Position numbers and translations under genes: made by a program. Below the pieces are notes generated by a model. It made no database searches. It saw only the letters and a program-made list of their open reading frames with translations, and was not told the DNA's origin. 61,637 nt of DNA from JBFMDN01 sp040753915 (GTDB taxonomy: Bacteria; Desulfobacterota; Desulfomonilia; Desulfomonilales; Desulfomonilaceae). The stretch covers positions 1-61,637 of the forward strand of contig JBFMDN010000033.1 in assembly GCA_040753915.1 (NCBI GenBank), read 5' to 3'. The stretch's first letter is position 1, and every line of letters starts with the position of its first letter. Below are positions 43,802-51,675 of the stretch, in pieces.

Positions 43802-45472
43802 TTAAAGGTTCCGCAAATCATTTCTTCGAACCGGGACTCCCTCGCAAAATCTGGTTGTCATGAAATCGTAAAATCGTTTATCCCTCTCTCTAGACGGACC
43901 TTCCCTCCTGTAAAGTGACTTCATGACCAGACTCAGTCTCGGATTAACCTGAAGAACTGGCTCGTGTCTTGCCAGAAAAGCCCAATACAATGGCGTTATA
44001 GGGCAATTATTCTCCGGGTCGAATTGGCATTCACGACAGAAATCGCTCATTCGGTTGATGTAGTTAGCTCCCGACACGTACGGCTTTGTCGTCATGAGCG
44101 GACCGACCGCGTACGTGCCCATGCCGAGGACGTTGGGTTCTACAACCCAGTCGTACGCGTCCGCGTAGGCAATCCAGAACCAATCGGTCAGTTGACGAGG
44201 GTTCACATCAAGGAGAGTCGCTATGTTGGCGAGGACCATGAGGCGTGTGATGTGATGGCTGTAAGCGTCGCGCCACACGCTGGACACCACGGAGTCAAGG
44301 CAATGCAAACCACTGGGCTCACCCCAGAAAGCAGGTGGCAGAAGGTTTTGTGCTCCGAGCCGATTGGGGCAGGCACCACCATGAGGATCGTTTATCGTGG
44401 ATTTCGATGACCATGCTTTGCCTGCCCACGTCCTGTAGCCACCGTCTCCTGGTTTAGTGAGCACCTGTGGCAAAGGCTCCAGGCCTTGTCGAAAACCGTC
44501 GGTAATCGTGTGCACATGATGAACGAACTCGCGCCAGCCCAAGACCTGGCGGATGAATCCCTCTTTGCTCTGAATAGGTATATCCAGCGCCTCGACGTCG
44601 GCTACAACGCGGTTGGGCAGCAGGCGGTGGATGTTGAGAAGTGAGGAAATCCTCGTGTGGAAGAGCCCCGAGGATTTGGTTGACATTGCGTCCTCGTACG
44701 GTCCGAACCACTCCAGACATTCTTCCTTTGCCCATGCCCAAAGCATTTCTGCATCGGATTTCGTTGCAGGAATGGCACTCAAGTCGAGTTTTCCTGGATG
44801 ATGTGAAAACTTTTCGGTTATCAGTAGCCCCACCTCCCCTTTAACGGCATCCACTTGAAATTTTGGAGGAGTCGGAGCATCTGGCGTTCCTTTCCAGGGC
44901 AGTCGGTTCGCCGGATCATGGCTGTACTTACCGCCCAGGGGCTTCCCTTTCAACATGAGGATTCCACAAGAGCGGCGAGCCTCGCGGTAGAACGCGTCCA
45001 TGCGCCATTGGGGGCCAGGCTTCTCCACCTTTCTCAGCATGTCGGGAGTGGTCATCCATCCCTCATGGGGAACAATCCGGATCGAGCCAGTGGTGATCAG
45101 AGGCTCGATGTCTGTCCGCAACTCCCGTTCCGCAGGCGCCATGACCGTCAACGGACCAACCTCCCCAGCGACCTTCTCAAGGGGGTTTCTACAAGGGCCG
45201 TCCGCCACGACGTACCGAACGGCAATCCCTCTGGCTGCCTGTTCCAGGGCAAAATGCCTCATGTTCGAGAAGATGAGTGCCAATTTCTGTTTATGGTACG
45301 GGCGCTGGGCTGCCATCCAAGGATTCTCGATGAGCACTATTCCCAGGTTTCTCGGGTTTTCTCGGCTCAAAGGTCCAATGGAATCGGTGAGCTGATCGTA
45401 CGGTACAAAGATCCATTGACGACCCGATGGGTCGAGAGAAAGGTTCAGCAGTCGTTTCCAGAAAGTGCTCAC
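43802..45472 (-). CDS. FeS-BCP-type cryptochrome/photolyase
   Basis: A 556-residue protein of the iron-sulfur bacterial cryptochrome/photolyase group (PhrB/CryB-like), implicated in (6-4) photoproduct repair or blue-light signalling. The alpha/beta antenna domain begins WIFVPYDQLTD. The FAD-binding helical domain contains LLNIHRLLPNRVVADVEAL, FIRQVLGWREFVHHVH and LTDWFWIAYADAYDWVVEPNVLGMG. The four cluster cysteines can be assigned: one in GLHCLDSVVSS and three in DFCRECQFDPENNCPI. Start is GTG 45472. It is divergent from the decayed YbgA-type gene, a common photolyase neighbour. Confidence 0.9.
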   Translation of the reverse strand: MSTFWKRLLNLSLDPSGRQWIFVPYDQLTDSIGPLSRENPRNLGIVLIENPWMAAQRPYHKQKLALIFSNMRHFALEQAARGIAVRYVVADGPCRNPLEKVAGEVGPLTVMAPAERELRTDIEPLITTGSIRIVPHEGWMTTPDMLRKVEKPGPQWRMDAFYREARRSCGILMLKGKPLGGKYSHDPANRLPWKGTPDAPTPPKFQVDAVKGEVGLLITEKFSHHPGKLDLSAIPATKSDAEMLWAWAKEECLEWFGPYEDAMSTKSSGLFHTRISSLLNIHRLLPNRVVADVEALDIPIQSKEGFIRQVLGWREFVHHVHTITDGFRQGLEPLPQVLTKPGDGGYRTWAGKAWSSKSTINDPHGGACPNRLGAQNLLPPAFWGEPSGLHCLDSVVSSVWRDAYSHHITRLMVLANIATLLDVNPRQLTDWFWIAYADAYDWVVEPNVLGMGTYAVGPLMTTKPYVSGANYINRMSDFCRECQFDPENNCPITPLYWAFLARHEPVLQVNPRLSLVMKSLYRREGPSRERDKRFYDFMTTRFCEGVPVRRNDLRNL

Positions 45473-45648
45473 TCCCTGTACACCCGCAGGTACTTCTCCG
45501 ATCTCAGTTTTCCGGGCACGAGAGGCGTTGTCCGTCCGTCGATCAGCCGCGTCTCATTGCAATCCTTGACCCATTAGCAAGAATATGCGGTAATCCTGAA
45601 TGATTGCTCGGTACGTACCGAGGGATTCGGCCTATCTCTTTATAAAGG

Positions 45649-46609
45649 ATGATAAGCCCCTTGGACGAGCGGATCCAGCTTGGAGCCTGCACATGCCTCC
45701 TGGGCCAAGATGTCCCTTACAACGGTGGACACAGCAGCGCGATCCGTTCATCACGGACACCCTGTCTCAATATGTTGAGTTCTTTCCGGCTTGTCCAGAG
45801 CTAGAGTGCGGGCTGCCGGTTCCGAGAGAAGCGATGCGCCTCGTGGGAGATCCGGAGTCTCCCCGACTGATCACCAGCAACACCAAACAGGATCACACGG
45901 AGAGGATGATGAAATGGCGCTCACGGAGGGTACGGGAACTGGAGGAGCTCAATCTTTACGGCTTCATCTTCAAGAAGGGGGCACCCAGCAGCGCTATGGA
46001 ACGGGTAAGGGCTATTCCGACCAAGGCATGCCCTCCAATCGGGACATCGGTATGTTTGACCGGACGTTCATGGAACACGTTCCCGTGCTTGGAGTCGAAG
46101 GGGAGGCAGGCTCAATGATCCCAAACTGCGGGAGAATTTCATCGAGGCAATCTTCGTTCTGAAGCGCTGGCGGGCAGCTTTGGAACCAAGGCCGGCTCGC
46201 CCGGCCTTCATTGAATTCCACACGCGACGTAAGCTCCATCTCATGTCTCACAGCACCCAGCACATGAGGCAAATGGTGAAAATGATTGCAGAGGTCAAGA
46301 GACAGTCTTTGGATGATTTTCGGGTGCAGCATTAGCGGCTTCTCATGGATGCGCTCACTTTGAAGACCACCCGGCGGGAAAACACTGATGTCCTTTTTCA
46401 CGTAATGGGTTTTTTAAAAAAAAGATTGCCCCTGACGAGAATCGGGAGCGGGTACAGACAATCCATAACGACCGAATGGGTAACGTTCCCCTCATAGTGC
46501 CGGTCACCGAGCTGTCGCACTATGTGCGGAAATACGATGAGCCGTATCTGAAGGAGCTGTTCTTCTTGAATCCTCATCCTTTGAGTTGCAACTCAGGAAT
46601 CACGTATAA
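45649..46609 (+). pseudogene. DUF523-DUF1722 (YbgA-like) pseudogene
   Basis: Most of the two-domain protein can be read, but in shifting frames: MISPLDERIQLGACTCLLGQ (45649), DPFITDTLSQYVEFFPACPE with CGLPVPREAMRLVGDPESPR, then MPSNRDIGMFDRTFMEHVP, LRENFIEAIFVLKRWRAAL and FHTRRKLHLMSHSTQHM up to a TAG at 46333, TRRENTDVLFHVMGFLKKRL, VPVTELSHYVRKYDEPYLKE, and the terminal FELQLRNHV (stop 46607). At least five frame breaks make it non-functional. E. coli ybgA is cotranscribed with phr, so loss beside an intact photolyase is notable. Confidence 0.85.
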
Positions 46610-46732
46610 TGGGACCCCTCATAGTCTTAAGAAGAGCAGGAAACCCCTTATTTGCAACCTGGAGATATCGCTCACGAGTCTCCGTGATCTTCGCTCTGTG
46701 GCCTCGTAATCCACTTTGGAGGTGCCCCTGAA

Positions 46733-47635
46733 ATGAGAACACTGATCGTCGGAGGCAATGGTTTTGTGGGATCGCATCTCACTCCGTTCCTTGTGGAGAA
46801 AGGCTTTGACGTAACCGTCATGGCGAGACGCCCGGATCGCGGAGCTAGACTACCGTCCGAGGTGAAGATGCTTGCCGCCGACGCAACCAAGCCCGGGGAG
46901 TGGCAGACACAGGTGCCGACCTTCGATCTCCTCATCAACCTTGCCGGAGTTTCCGTGTTTAGGAGATGGGACGAATCGTACAAGAAGCTTCTCAGAGATA
47001 CGAGGATCCTCACCACTCGCCACTTGGTGGAAGCCATCCCTTCGGATGCTAAAAGGAAAATCACCCTGATCAACACCTCCGGATCAGGGATTTACGGTGC
47101 TGCAGGGGATGAAGAGTTGTCCGAGAGCGCCCCTCTGGGTTCGGACTTTCTTTCTCATCTCGCTCGAGACTGGGAAGCGGAAGCTTACAAGGCCGAGGAG
47201 AAGGGCGTGAGAGTGCTTACTACCAGATTCGGGATAATCCTGGGGAAGGGTGGCGGCGCTCTTACTCAGATGACCCTGCCGTTCAAGTTCTTTGCCGGTG
47301 GTCCTATTGGCAGCGGGCGGCAATGGGTTCCCTGGATGCACGTCAAGGACCTCTGTCGAGCCGAGCTTTTTCTTATAGAACACGAGCATATACGAGGCCC
47401 CGTGAACTTCTCCGCCCCTTCCCCAGTAAGGAACGTAGACCTTGGCAAGGCAATTGGAAAAGCTCTTGGAAGACCATCTTTTTTGCCTGCGCCATCTTTT
47501 ATGATCAAGCTCGTGTTGGGTGAATTCGGATCGGTTATCCTTGAAGGCCAGCGAGCCATTCCAAAGGTTCTCCTGGACAATGGTTTCCGTTTCGAATTTC
47601 CTACCATCGACGAGGCATTGAAGGATCTCCTGTAG
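46733..47635 (+). CDS. TIGR01777-family NAD(P)-dependent epimerase-like protein
   Basis: An extended-SDR protein of 300 residues (YfcH/SulA-homologue family). It has the Rossmann start LIVGGNGFVGSHL, NLAGVSVFRRWDESYKKLL, the SGSGIYG region with active-site Tyr, TRFGIILGKGGGAL, and a DUF1731-type C-terminus (GRPSFLPAPSFMIKLVLGE). Catalytic substrate is unknown. It often clusters with photolyase and YbgA-like genes in light-responsive loci. GGAGG precedes ATG 46733. Frame intact. Confidence 0.85.
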   Translation: MRTLIVGGNGFVGSHLTPFLVEKGFDVTVMARRPDRGARLPSEVKMLAADATKPGEWQTQVPTFDLLINLAGVSVFRRWDESYKKLLRDTRILTTRHLVEAIPSDAKRKITLINTSGSGIYGAAGDEELSESAPLGSDFLSHLARDWEAEAYKAEEKGVRVLTTRFGIILGKGGGALTQMTLPFKFFAGGPIGSGRQWVPWMHVKDLCRAELFLIEHEHIRGPVNFSAPSPVRNVDLGKAIGKALGRPSFLPAPSFMIKLVLGEFGSVILEGQRAIPKVLLDNGFRFEFPTIDEALKDLL

Positions 47636-47682
47636 ACCGATTCTCACGGGACACTGGGTCCCCAGGAGAACTGGACACAGCT

Positions 47683-47985
47683 ATGGATAAGCTCCTTATT
47701 GCAAGAAACCTATTTGATTTCGGGATCGTGATCGTAGTGTGGTTGGCTCAAGCGATCATGTACCCGAGCTTGGCCCACATCGAACGGCAAGCCTTTGTGT
47801 CGTGGCACAGGAAATACTCTATTCGGATTGCGTTCTTCGTCATTCCATTGCTCTGCGGTCAGGCAATCATTGTCGGCACTATGATATACCTCGGCGGAGG
47901 CTTCTTGACGATCCTTTCCGGCACAATCATTGCCCTGTGTTGGTTTTCCACTCAGATTCGGATTCGGGGTCAAGTCTTCTCTTGA
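47683..47985 (+). pseudogene. Membrane protein truncated by the RAYT element
   Basis: The frame encodes three hydrophobic helices (about residues 10-28, 48-66, 70-88) with conserved-looking IMYPSLAHIERQAFVSWHRK, a small membrane protein type found in photolyase clusters. Its last residues and stop codon (47983) come from the left inverted repeat of the RAYT element (47966-47990), so the native C-terminal part is missing. I cannot name the family with confidence. Confidence 0.55.
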
Positions 47986-47990
47986 CTCAT
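47966..47990. repeat. Left 25-bp inverted repeat of the intact RAYT element
   Basis: Begins GGGGTCAAGTCTTCTC and ends CTTGACTCAT; it can itself fold (GTCAAG/CTTGAC). Its reverse complement recurs at 48976-49000 with a single mismatch. Confidence 0.9.
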
Positions 47991-48016
47991 GTTCCAGATC
48001 GTGATAGGGACAGCCC

Positions 48017-48979
48017 ATGTCACGGCCATTACGCATTCAATATCCAGACGCTTGGTACCATGTGATGAACAGGGGCAGACGCCATGAAGTGATTTTCCCC
48101 GGACGGCAGGATTATGAGCGATTCGTGGAGCTGTTGCAGGCGAGCTCCACCATGTTCAATGTCAGGATCGCTGCGTTTTGCCTGATGCCTAATCATTACC
48201 ACCTGTTGGTCCAGACTCCTGATGCCAATCTTTCGCGTTTGATGAGACATGTGGATGGAGTATACACTCAGCGATTCAACCGGCTCCACGAGTGCGACGG
48301 CTCTCTCTTCCGCGGCCGTTACAAGGCCATTGTGGTGGAGGCGGACACCTATCTGTTAGATTTGGTCCGATATATCCACCGCAATCCGTTGCGAGGCGGG
48401 CTGGTGACTCGACTGGACCACTACCCCTGGAGCAGCCACAGGGCTTATTTGTCCCGTGCAGCCAGATGGTCTTGGCTTTACAGTGAGCTGGCCCTGTCCA
48501 TGCTCTGCCCGACCGGAGAGGATTCGGCCAAGGCTTACCGAGCGTTCGTGGCACAAGAGGAATCGGACGAGCTCACGGCAGCTCTATCCAGAAGAAATGT
48601 CCCCTCTCTCCTGGGATCAAAGGAGTTTGTGGGGCGGGTGAAGGCCGGTTTTCAAAGCCTGCGATCGCATCGAGAGATTCCGGCTTCGCGCTCCCTTGCT
48701 CCGGGATTGGAGGAAATACAATCTGCCGTATGCGCGAGCTTTGAACTGGATCGTAAGGAGCTGCTTTCGAGTAGAAGAGGAATGAGCAATGACGCGCGAA
48801 ACGTGGCCATCTATCTTGCCAGGCGGCTGTCCGGTCAGACGCTGGCAGCCATAGGGGTTGCCTTTGGACTGGAGAATTACAGCAGCGTGAGCAGCGTGGT
48901 ATGCCGCATGGAGCAAAGAATCGGAAAGGATAGGAGCTTAAGGAGGCAGGTGGAAGCGATCGAGCGACGCATCCTATGA
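48017..48979 (+). CDS. REP-associated tyrosine transposase (RAYT), intact
   Basis: A 320-residue single-strand-type HUH transposase. The N-terminal Y1_Tnp domain has PDAWYHVMNRGRRHEVIF, the HUH pair in LMPNHYHLLVQTP, SLFRGRYKAIVV and YIHRNPLRGGLV with DHYPWSSHRAYL. The C-terminal DnaA-domain-IV-like region (ARNVAIYLARRLSGQTLAAI) is complete. The frame has no interruption. The gene lies between near-perfect 25-bp inverted repeats; the right repeat overlaps its stop codon, so these repeats are almost certainly its own REP-like ends. It joins two truncated genes (47683 on the left, hsdS on the right). Confidence 0.92.
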   Translation: MSRPLRIQYPDAWYHVMNRGRRHEVIFPGRQDYERFVELLQASSTMFNVRIAAFCLMPNHYHLLVQTPDANLSRLMRHVDGVYTQRFNRLHECDGSLFRGRYKAIVVEADTYLLDLVRYIHRNPLRGGLVTRLDHYPWSSHRAYLSRAARWSWLYSELALSMLCPTGEDSAKAYRAFVAQEESDELTAALSRRNVPSLLGSKEFVGRVKAGFQSLRSHREIPASRSLAPGLEEIQSAVCASFELDRKELLSSRRGMSNDARNVAIYLARRLSGQTLAAIGVAFGLENYSSVSSVVCRMEQRIGKDRSLRRQVEAIERRIL

Positions 48980-49000
48980 GTCAAGAGCAGACTTGACCCC
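48976..49000. repeat. Right 25-bp inverted repeat of the intact RAYT element
   Basis: Starts ATGAGTCAAGAGC and ends AGACTTGACCCC; reverse complement of 47966-47990 with one mismatch. It overlaps the transposase stop codon (48977-48979). Confidence 0.9.
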
Positions 49001-49043
49001 CTTTCCCTTTCCGTGAGCAGGAGAGTTCAGGAAAAAGCAAAAC

Positions 49044-49066
49044 AGCAAGAAACAAGACTTGACCCC
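49044..49066. repeat. Left 23-bp inverted repeat of the hsdS'-rhuM-doc segment
   Basis: Contains AAACAAGACTTGACCCC. Perfect reverse complement of 50859-50881 (23 of 23). Its AGACTTGACCCC core is the same as in the RAYT right end at 48976-49000, 66 bp away and in direct orientation. Confidence 0.92.
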
Positions 49067-49382
49067 AGTGGTTTGCTCGAATCAGAACGTGGCGGGGCTG
49101 GATCCAAAATCCCCTGAAAAATTGGAACCTAGCTATCTCTTTCACGTCGTCCAGAGACTGTATCCCGAGTTCATTAGGCTGGGAGAAGGGAAATTTAGGA
49201 TGGCCAACCTCTCCTTCGTACGCGAGCAGAGAATTCCTCTCCCACCGCTTGAAACCCAAGAACAAATCGTTGATGAGATCAAAGCCGACCGAGCCCTGGT
49301 CTCCGCCAACCGCGAATTGATCGAGCGCTTCGAGAAAAAGATCCAAGCCGTAATCGCCCGAGTGTGGGGGGAAGAGGCATGA
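49059..49382 (+). pseudogene. Type I restriction specificity subunit (HsdS), C-terminal fragment
   Basis: The last about 95 residues are a HsdS end: RLGEGKFRMANLSFVREQRI then PLPPLETQEQIVDEI and the long conserved helix RELIERFEKKIQAVIARVW. The first target-recognition domain and most of the second are missing; the frame emerges directly from the inverted repeat at 49044-49066. Its stop overlaps the next start (ATGA at 49379). In intact type I loci, RhuM-like and Doc genes often lie next to hsdS; hsdM and hsdR are absent here. Confidence 0.8.
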
Positions 49383-50404
49383 GCAAAGACCTGACCAGTT
49401 CGTCCGTCCATCGTCAAAATATCCTGAACAATCCCTACGCCTTGCAGGAGATCGAGAAGGCCGCCCGTATCACCGGCATTCCCTTTGAGGGCAAGACAGT
49501 CGTGCTCAAAGAGCAGGTGGCCGCGTTCTTTGAGGTGACGCTGCGCACCGTAGAAAATTACCTCTCCCAGTACGAAGACGAATTGGTTCGCAATGGTTAC
49601 GAGGTCATCAAGGGTAACAGACTGAGATTGCTGAAAACGGCCATCAGGAGTTCGGATGTTCCCGAAATATTTTTCGGGAACATCGCAAAAAGCCCTCAGT
49701 TAGCCATTTTTGACTTCCGGGCCTTCTTGAACCTGGCCATGCTGTTGGTGGAAAGCGAACGGGCGCGACTCCTTCGTCAAACCATTCTGGACATCGTTAT
49801 CGACACCATCAATCAACGCACCGGTGGCGGCACGAAGTACATCAACCAACGCGATGAGGATTTTCTGAGCTCTTGGTTCGAAGAGGAGAACTACCGCAAA
49901 CAATTCACCGACGCCCTGTGCGATTGCGTGGACATGGGCAACTTCAAGTATCCGCTCTACACCGACAAGATTTACGTGAGCATTTTCCGCGAGAAGGCGC
50001 AGGAGTATCGCAAGGTCCTACGGCTGCATGAAAAAGACAAGGTGAGGGATACCTTCTACGCGGAAATCCTTGATCTGGTTGCCTCCTACGAATGCGGTTT
50101 TGCCGATGTACTGCGCAGTGCCTGTGCCAAGAAAGGGCGTAAACTCACATCCTGGGAAGTGGATGCGCTATTCGACCGTTTTGAGCAGGAAGCCCATTGG
50201 AAGCCGCTTATCGAAAAAGCCAGGAACAAGATGGCCAGTCGAGATCTGGCCTTCCGGGACGCTTTACACATGAAATTGTCCGAGTACGTCAGTCCATTGA
50301 AGAGGGATGAATTTGAACGCTTTCTCGGCGAGAAGAGCAAAGAACTTGCCGAGCGGCTGGAGGAAGCCAAGGACGTGATGAAACGTCTCAAGGAGCGCGA
50401 GTAG
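49379..50404 (+). CDS. RhuM-like / DNA-binding protein of restriction islands
   Basis: A 341-residue protein of the virulence RhuM family, common between hsdS and hsdR or next to Doc toxins. The N-terminal part has a helix-turn-helix-like stretch (VAAFFEVTLRTVENYLSQYE) and a conserved middle (AIFDFRAFLNLAMLLVESER, GGGTKYINQRDEDFL, PLYTDKIYVSIFREKAQEY). The C-terminal third is strongly helical, probably coiled coil. ATG 49379 is preferred over upstream GTG 49364 because of the ATGA overlap with hsdS. It may act as antitoxin or regulator for the Doc protein; this is an inference from context. Confidence 0.75.
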   Translation: MSKDLTSSSVHRQNILNNPYALQEIEKAARITGIPFEGKTVVLKEQVAAFFEVTLRTVENYLSQYEDELVRNGYEVIKGNRLRLLKTAIRSSDVPEIFFGNIAKSPQLAIFDFRAFLNLAMLLVESERARLLRQTILDIVIDTINQRTGGGTKYINQRDEDFLSSWFEEENYRKQFTDALCDCVDMGNFKYPLYTDKIYVSIFREKAQEYRKVLRLHEKDKVRDTFYAEILDLVASYECGFADVLRSACAKKGRKLTSWEVDALFDRFEQEAHWKPLIEKARNKMASRDLAFRDALHMKLSEYVSPLKRDEFERFLGEKSKELAERLEEAKDVMKRLKERE

Positions 50405-50406
50405 CC

Positions 50407-50847
50407 ATGCCGATTGTCTACCTCACGCTCGATCAGGCCGTCGAGATCCATCGCAAGACTGTGGAGATCAGCGGAGGAGGAGCCTTGGGGTACTTGGACA
50501 TGGGCACCCTGGCAAGCGTGCTTACCCACATCCAGAACGACGATTATTATCCGACCTTCGCCGAGAAGTTGACGCACCTCTTCTTTTGCGCGTGCAAATT
50601 TCATTGCTTTGAAGACGGAAACAAGCGCATCGCCATAACTCTCTCGGCTCAGATGCTGCTCTTGAATGGGTATCTGTATTGTGCCGGGCACTTCCTGCGC
50701 GAGATGGAGAACATCAGCTACCACGTCGCGGCCGGAAGAATCGGAAAGGACCTGCTCGGAGAAATCATCGAGGCCTTTTTGAATCAAGAGATGGATTCGG
50801 AGGATCTCAAACTCAAAATCCTGGAGGCCATCAATCCAACGGAGTAG
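50407..50847 (+). CDS. Doc/Fic-family (death-on-curing) toxin
   Basis: A 146-residue Fic-fold protein. The active-site motif reads FHCFEDGNKRIAI, which keeps the catalytic His, Phe, Asp-Gly-Asn and Arg of the Fic consensus; Doc relatives phosphorylate EF-Tu, classical Fic proteins transfer AMP. The N-terminus VYLTLDQAVEIHRKTVEISG is typical of Doc. It starts two bases after the rhuM stop, so the pair is co-expressed. The frame is intact and the catalytic residues are conserved, so it may be active even though the surrounding restriction locus is lost. Confidence 0.85.
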   Translation: MPIVYLTLDQAVEIHRKTVEISGGGALGYLDMGTLASVLTHIQNDDYYPTFAEKLTHLFFCACKFHCFEDGNKRIAITLSAQMLLLNGYLYCAGHFLREMENISYHVAAGRIGKDLLGEIIEAFLNQEMDSEDLKLKILEAINPTE

Positions 50848-50858
50848 TGCTAGTGCTA

Positions 50859-50881
50859 GGGGTCAAGTCTTGTTTCTTGCT
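50859..50881. repeat. Right 23-bp inverted repeat of the hsdS'-rhuM-doc segment
   Basis: Starts GGGGTCAAGTCTTG and ends TTTCTTGCT. Perfect inverse of 49044-49066; first 13 bases identical to the RAYT left end at 47966. Confidence 0.92.
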
Positions 50882-51168
50882 CCCATCCACTGAACAGATG
50901 GCCCATGACCAGACCACTGAGAATAGTATTTTCTGGAGCGATCCCTCATCTGACGGCCTGAGGAAGAGACCGGTCTGCTCTCGTCGCCACGTGTTCGAAG
51001 AAAAAACTTCGTTACCGGCATCCCCTTGTGCCAAACGATATGCCGCCTCCCCCTCCCTCTGGATAGTCTCTTGCGAGAAGGACGATCCGGATGGAATCGG
51101 GGCCAGGCAATCGCCAGAGCTCATGTGACCCGCAACGCTCAAGATAAGTCAGCGGCGAAATAAAACAC

Positions 51169-51188
51169 CAAGAAACAAGACCTGAGCC
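51169..51188. repeat. Degenerate third copy of the cassette repeat
   Basis: CAAGAAACAAGACCTGAGCC matches the 49047-49066 segment with two mismatches and has the same orientation. With 50859-50881 it brackets a 290-bp non-coding stretch, the same GGGG-outward arrangement as the RAYT element. Confidence 0.7.
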
Positions 51189-51562
51189 GATTTCCCTGAT
51201 TCGGCAGAATTCAGACACGGCGCGCGGGCTCCATTTCATCGGGCAATACGGGCGTTCACTGATCGCGCGGGCGTCACGGTGTCGAGGTCCCAGTCACTGG
51301 CGTCCGCATTGGGTAATTTCAGTGAACAGCGGCCGGCCCGCTTGGATCGATATGCACAAAAACCAAACAGGGGAGGAACGATAAACCTCTGGGGGGAGAG
51401 AGGGAATCCGGCCCGCTAGCCTTGGCAGATTCTTGCCATTTTGTTTTTTGTACAGTTTCCCTTTGTGCCACCGTTTGCCGGAAGGACCACCGTCGCGGCA
51501 AGCCAAGCCCAACACTCTGGAATCGCAAGCCACTTTGGTCTTTTCACCCCCATCAAAGTGCC
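51189..51562. other. Gene-free upstream region of the VanZ-fusion gene
   Basis: No gene seen. GTTCACTGA (51254-51262) and TCAGTGAAC (51319-51327) are inverted repeats. TGGCA/TGCCA (51423-51438) form a small hairpin followed by a T-rich run, a possible weak terminator. The region ends at a sigma-54 promoter. Confidence 0.35.
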
Positions 51563-51578
51563 TGGCACACAATTTGCT
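51563..51578 (+). promoter_or_regulatory. Sigma-54 promoter, TGGCAC-N5-TTGCT
   Basis: TGGCACACAATTTGCT is a full match to the -24/-12 consensus, 98 bases upstream of the VanZ-fusion start codon. The activator is not identified; two sigma-54 activators are encoded in this window (23510 and 60485). Confidence 0.75.
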
Positions 51579-51675
51579 TCTGGATTGGCAGCGATCTCGT
51601 CACTATCCCGGAAACCTTCAGACACGATCTGTGGCAATTCGGTCGAGATAGTCGAGGGGGTTAAGGAGGTAGGCC

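Noticed and set aside
49059..50847. Functional type I restriction-modification system
   Set aside because: Only the tail of hsdS plus accessory rhuM and doc are present; hsdM and hsdR are absent.
51423..51438. Second sigma-54 site TTGGCAGATTCTTGCC
   Set aside because: The GG to GC distance is one base short; it is better explained as a small hairpin.
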